From assembly GCA_937894795.1 (NCBI GenBank), contig CALCQV010000137.1:1-64000 (forward strand): a stretch of DNA of 64,000 nucleotides. The letters run 5' to 3'. Position 1 is the stretch's first letter. Each line of letters begins with the position of its first letter. The DNA is from an uncultured Bacteroidales bacterium (lineage in GTDB: Bacteria; Bacteroidota; Bacteroidia; Bacteroidales; Lentimicrobiaceae). Below are positions 61,539 through 64,000 of the stretch, piece by piece. The notes under the pieces were generated by a model that was not told where the DNA came from, searched no databases, and saw only the letters and a list, made by a program, of their open reading frames with translations. A program made the position numbers and the translations under genes.

Positions 61539-62313
61539 CTATAATTTTCAGCAGTTCATCAACTGCATCTTCTTCAGGAATTGATTGTTTGATAATGGTT
61601 TTCCCTTTGTAAAGCGTTACTTTACCTTTACCTGCACCTACATAGCCATAATCAGCATCGGCCATTTCACCCGGCCCATTAACAATACAACCCATAACAG
61701 CTATTTTTAGCCCCGATAATTGCGATGTAGCTTTCTTGATCTCCTGAAGTCGTTGCTGAATATTGAAATGTGTTCTGCCGCATGATGGACAGGCAATATA
61801 ATCAGTTTGTGTGATTCGTGCTCTGGTTGCTTGTAGTATTCCGAAGCCCAGATTTATCACATCATCAACGGTGAAGTCACCAACTTCTATACATAATCCT
61901 TGTCCTATACCATCAAGCAGCAATGAGCCGGCATTTAAACAGCTCTCAACCATCAATTCCTGGAGGTTTTCACATTTTGTTACTCCCTCGATAATTACAG
62001 GATTTTTGTAACCTGCTTCCCTTAACAGACGTACATGAATATAGATTTCATTTACTGGCAGCTTTAACAATAAACATAACTTACTATTATTGCTTATCCT
62101 TGAAACAATGTCAGTTAAAGGTAATTTGGCATTCTCCTGACTTATCTGAATGAATAATTCAGAAGGCAACTCAATGAGTCTTCCATCAGGAAAGGCATTA
62201 TACATTTTATTATCTATCTTAAGAATCAGAGCCACGGGGTCATTAAAATCCGGGAAGCCCCCATTCACTGAGCGATCATTAATATAAAGCGGCTTAAGTT
62301 CATGGTGTAGCAA
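61531..62313 (-). CDS. ispG: IspG C-terminal fragment (iron-sulfur domain)
   Basis: This frame encodes the C-terminal half of 1-hydroxy-2-methyl-2-butenyl-4-diphosphate synthase (methylerythritol phosphate pathway), with the A* insert and the [4Fe-4S] domain. The cluster ligands are in YIACPSCGRTHF and AVMGCIVNGPGE. It is in the same frame as the N-terminal part (62395-63228): the 28 codons from 62394 to 62314 are open and read LPVARSIVRRF and onward, so the two would form one protein of about 565 residues but for one TAG. A TTG at 62313 could start separate translation, but there is no sign that it does. Confidence 0.85.
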   Translation of the reverse strand: MLHHELKPLYINDRSVNGGFPDFNDPVALILKIDNKMYNAFPDGRLIELPSELFIQISQENAKLPLTDIVSRISNNSKLCLLLKLPVNEIYIHVRLLREAGYKNPVIIEGVTKCENLQELMVESCLNAGSLLLDGIGQGLCIEVGDFTVDDVINLGFGILQATRARITQTDYIACPSCGRTHFNIQQRLQEIKKATSQLSGLKIAVMGCIVNGPGEMADADYGYVGAGKGKVTLYKGKTIIKQSIPEEDAVDELLKIIEK

Positions 62314-62394
62314 GTCATTCCTGACTTCACGACTGCTGCTGGCTTCTTGTTTGTGACTTGTGAATCTTCTTACAATAGACCTGGCAACAGGAAG

Positions 62395-62397
62395 CTA
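62395..62397 (-). other. In-frame TAG interrupting ispG
   Basis: On the minus strand the codons run GAG GAT TAG CTT CCT GTT. Family proteins have an acidic residue where the TAG lies, just before the LPVA/IPVA phrase. A single G-to-T change of GAG would produce it. It could be a real nonsense mutation or a sequence error. Confidence 0.8.
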
Positions 62398-63228
62398 ATC
62401 CTCGGGCTCTTCAGTTAGTGAAACCCGAATTGTATCACCAATCCCATGTACTAAAACTGCACCAATACCTACAATTGATTTCATTCGACCCTGCTCCCCA
62501 TCACCTGCTTCCGTTACACCAAGATGCAGTGGATAATTTAGATCTTCTTGCTGCAGTCGATGTGCCAATTCTCTATAGGCATTCAACATCATCACTGTAT
62601 TACTCGACTTTACAGATAAAACCAGATTGTGAAAATCCAGTTGTTTACAAATACGGGCATATTCTATTGCAGAAACAACCATCCCTTCAATCGAATCCCC
62701 ATACCGCTCTACAATTCGATTACCCAATGAGCCGTGATTAACGCCAATACGTATGGCAGTTCCATGCTGCTTGCAAATTTCAATAAGTGGATAAATATTG
62801 GATTGAATTTCTTCTAGCTCTTTACGATAGTCAAATTCTGAATAATGTGATAATGCGGGTTTACTATTGGTTATCCCAGAATCCTTTCGGGAAGTCACGA
62901 TATAGTTTCCAGGGTTTATTCTGACTTTTTCCACGATTGTGGCAGCAATCTCTGCAGCTTTGGGATTGAAGTGAATATCAGCAATTAATGGCACGCGAAA
63001 TCCTTCAGAATAAAGCCTTTCCTTTATTTTAACCAGATTTTCAGCCTCTCTTACACCGGGTGCCGTAATACGAACAAGTTCACTACCGGCGTTAATCATT
63101 CTTATTGCCTGATTAACAGTGGATACAGTATCAAGAGTATTGGTGTTTGTCATTGATTGAATCCTAATGGGGTTATTACCCCCCAAAAAAAGGTCACCAA
63201 TTTTTACTACCTTAGAAGTATATTGCAT
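62395..63228 (-). CDS. ispG: IspG N-terminal fragment (TIM-barrel domain)
   Basis: This 277-residue frame encodes the barrel domain of IspG, which reduces MEcPP to HMBPP. Conserved family segments are VKIGDLFLGGNNPIRIQSMT, LVRITAPGVREAENL, IADIHFNPKAA, IRIGVNHGSLG, VLSVKSSNTVMMLNAYR and GVTEAGDGEQGRMKS. It ends VSLTEEPED at the TAG (62395-62397), at the boundary between the barrel and the A* domain, so it lacks the FeS domain and cannot work alone. A TAACTTTG promoter element lies 20 bases upstream of the start codon. Confidence 0.88.
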   Translation of the reverse strand: MQYTSKVVKIGDLFLGGNNPIRIQSMTNTNTLDTVSTVNQAIRMINAGSELVRITAPGVREAENLVKIKERLYSEGFRVPLIADIHFNPKAAEIAATIVEKVRINPGNYIVTSRKDSGITNSKPALSHYSEFDYRKELEEIQSNIYPLIEICKQHGTAIRIGVNHGSLGNRIVERYGDSIEGMVVSAIEYARICKQLDFHNLVLSVKSSNTVMMLNAYRELAHRLQQEDLNYPLHLGVTEAGDGEQGRMKSIVGIGAVLVHGIGDTIRVSLTEEPED

Positions 63229-63247
63229 TTTGCCATAACTTATTGGA

Positions 63248-63255
63248 CAAAGTTA
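63248..63255 (-). promoter_or_regulatory. -7 promoter element of ispG
   Basis: The minus strand reads TAACTTTG, matching TAnnTTTG, 20 bases upstream of the ispG start codon. An intact promoter argues against a long-dead pseudogene. Confidence 0.5.
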
Positions 63256-63498
63256 TACAAAAGAATCAATGACTTACCAATTGCCAATCTGACAATGCAT
63301 CATGTACAGAACATTTTCAATAAATGGATTCTCAGGTAAATAGCCATATTGAACATTTGCAATAATTCGTCGTTGTATTTAAAATCATTGCCAGGATCAG
63401 TTCTAACAAACAGCTTCAGGAAATCAGTTGAAGAATGTTTGAGCTATCCTATTTAGTGATTGGATCCTCTAAACTTATGTTCATTAAAAAATCTTGGT

Positions 63499-64000
63499 AT
63501 GAAATCAATTATTACAATGCTTTCAATTCTTGCTATTGTGTTCCTCTTAAGTTATTGCACCGGCAATAAAGAGAAGATGGAACAAACAACTTTACAAACC
63601 GCTGAACTTAGTCAGGAAGAGCTAATTGCTAAAGGCGAGTACCTTGTGACCATTGGTGGTTGTAACGATTGTCATTCTCCAAAGCAAATGACCGAAAGGG
63701 GCCCGGAGATTATCAAGGAATTAATGTTATCAGGATATCCTGCTGACAGGCCATTGCTTGTTGCTGATAAGAACGCAATTACAAAGGGTTGGGCTCTGAT
63801 GAATTATGATCTTACACAAGCCGCCGGTCCATGGGGGGTATCATTTGCTGCAAATCTGACACCTGATCCAACAGGAATAGGAAACTGGACAGAAGAGCAG
63901 TTCAAGAAGGCACTCACTCAAGGAAAATTCAAAGGAATGGACGGCGGAAGGATGTTGTTGCCACCTATGCCCTGGTTTAACTTTACTAACATGAAAGACG
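63499..64000 (+). CDS. c-type cytochrome lipoprotein, 3' end outside the window
   Basis: The first 167 codons of a cytochrome c are present; the gene runs off the window. A lipoprotein signal ends at FLLSYC (C20 as the lipid site), so it should be anchored in the periplasm or outer membrane. A haem-binding CxxCH (CNDCH) lies at residues 55-59 in KGEYLVTIGGCNDCHS. The later phrases AANLTPDPTGIGNWTEEQFKKAL and LLPPMPWFNF resemble diheme cytochrome c proteins, in which a methionine ligand and sometimes a second haem site follow. Electron partners are unknown. Upstream to ispG (63229-63498) no further gene is seen. Confidence 0.85.
   Translation, partial: MKSIITMLSILAIVFLLSYCTGNKEKMEQTTLQTAELSQEELIAKGEYLVTIGGCNDCHSPKQMTERGPEIIKELMLSGYPADRPLLVADKNAITKGWALMNYDLTQAAGPWGVSFAANLTPDPTGIGNWTEEQFKKALTQGKFKGMDGGRMLLPPMPWFNFTNMKD

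Noticed and set aside
61531..63228. A frameshift or a selenocysteine/pyrrolysine-type recoding in ispG
   Set aside because: The frame is unbroken on both sides of the TAG, and family proteins have an acidic residue there, not a catalytic residue that would need recoding; no recoding structure is apparent.
1..64000. tRNA, rRNA, CRISPR arrays, insertion sequences, prophage or integrase genes
   Set aside because: I looked for T-loop-like sequences, regularly spaced direct repeats, transposase motifs and terminal inverted repeats, and saw none that I can support.

Overview
The window is a stretch of chromosome from a member of the Bacteroidota, probably an uncultured Bacteroidales-like anaerobe or microaerophile. 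Five things support this. There is a PorZ-like type IX secretion protein with a C-terminal sorting domain, and an RprX/RprY-type two-component pair. IspG is of the large three-domain type, and phosphoglycerate kinase carries an internal acidic/lysine-rich insert. An outer-membrane receptor has the carboxypeptidase-like N-terminal domain typical of the phylum. At least sixteen genes or sites carry the Bacteroidota -7 promoter element TAnnTTTG, and Shine-Dalgarno sequences are almost absent. The DNA is AT-rich. I saw no tRNA, rRNA, CRISPR array, insertion sequence or prophage gene.

Layout. 57-4266 (+): Atg22/UMF1-type transporter, EcsC-family protein, M3 lipoprotein peptidase. 4430-5161 (-): unknown protein. 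5423-7930 (+): TonB-dependent receptor. 7935-15263 (-): a six-gene operon for a membrane complex related to group 4 [NiFe] hydrogenases. 15389-20350 (-): lysS, recO, porZ. 20724-23982: ECF sigma factor, rubrerythrin, a small unknown protein, LD-carboxypeptidase, YraN. 23977-28395 (-): DUF2007-Usp fusion, rpoN, asnS. 28547-39615 (+): DAHP synthase/chorismate mutase, hflX, two Usp genes around a SPOR gene, ruvB, queG, arginine deiminase, M16 peptidase. 39963-41792: DUF1697 protein, unknown membrane protein, P-loop kinase. 41951-48943 (+): a tight six-gene operon (PqqD-like, ATP-grasp, PLP decarboxylase, urea transporter-M23 fusion, TPR/beta-barrel, TPR). 49100-60032: secreted metallopeptidase, menG, cytidylate-kinase-like protein, pgi, rprX/rprY, DEAD-box helicase, omega-amidase-like hydrolase, methionine-type aminotransferase. 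60216-64000: pgk, an interrupted ispG, and the start of a cytochrome c lipoprotein.

Three regions deserve a second look. First, the hydrogenase-like operon keeps its whole membrane arm but has lost both Ni-binding CxxC motifs, three of four ligands of the proximal [4Fe-4S] cluster, and exactly the four cysteines of one of two ferredoxin clusters. It cannot be an ordinary hydrogenase and fits, or goes beyond, the hydrogenase-related Ehr group. Second, the operon at 41951-48943 pairs a PqqD/RRE-like peptide binder with an ATP-grasp ligase and a decarboxylase whose N-terminus carries a leader-like YxxPxI motif. These are followed by a urea-channel/M23 fusion and envelope proteins, and I know of no described system with this composition. 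Third, ispG, an essential gene where the MEP pathway is the only isoprenoid route, is split by a single in-frame TAG.

Most of the rest is housekeeping: translation (lysS, asnS, hflX, queG), DNA repair (recO, ruvB), central carbon (pgi, pgk), aromatic amino acids, menaquinone (menG) and oxidative stress (rubrerythrin).
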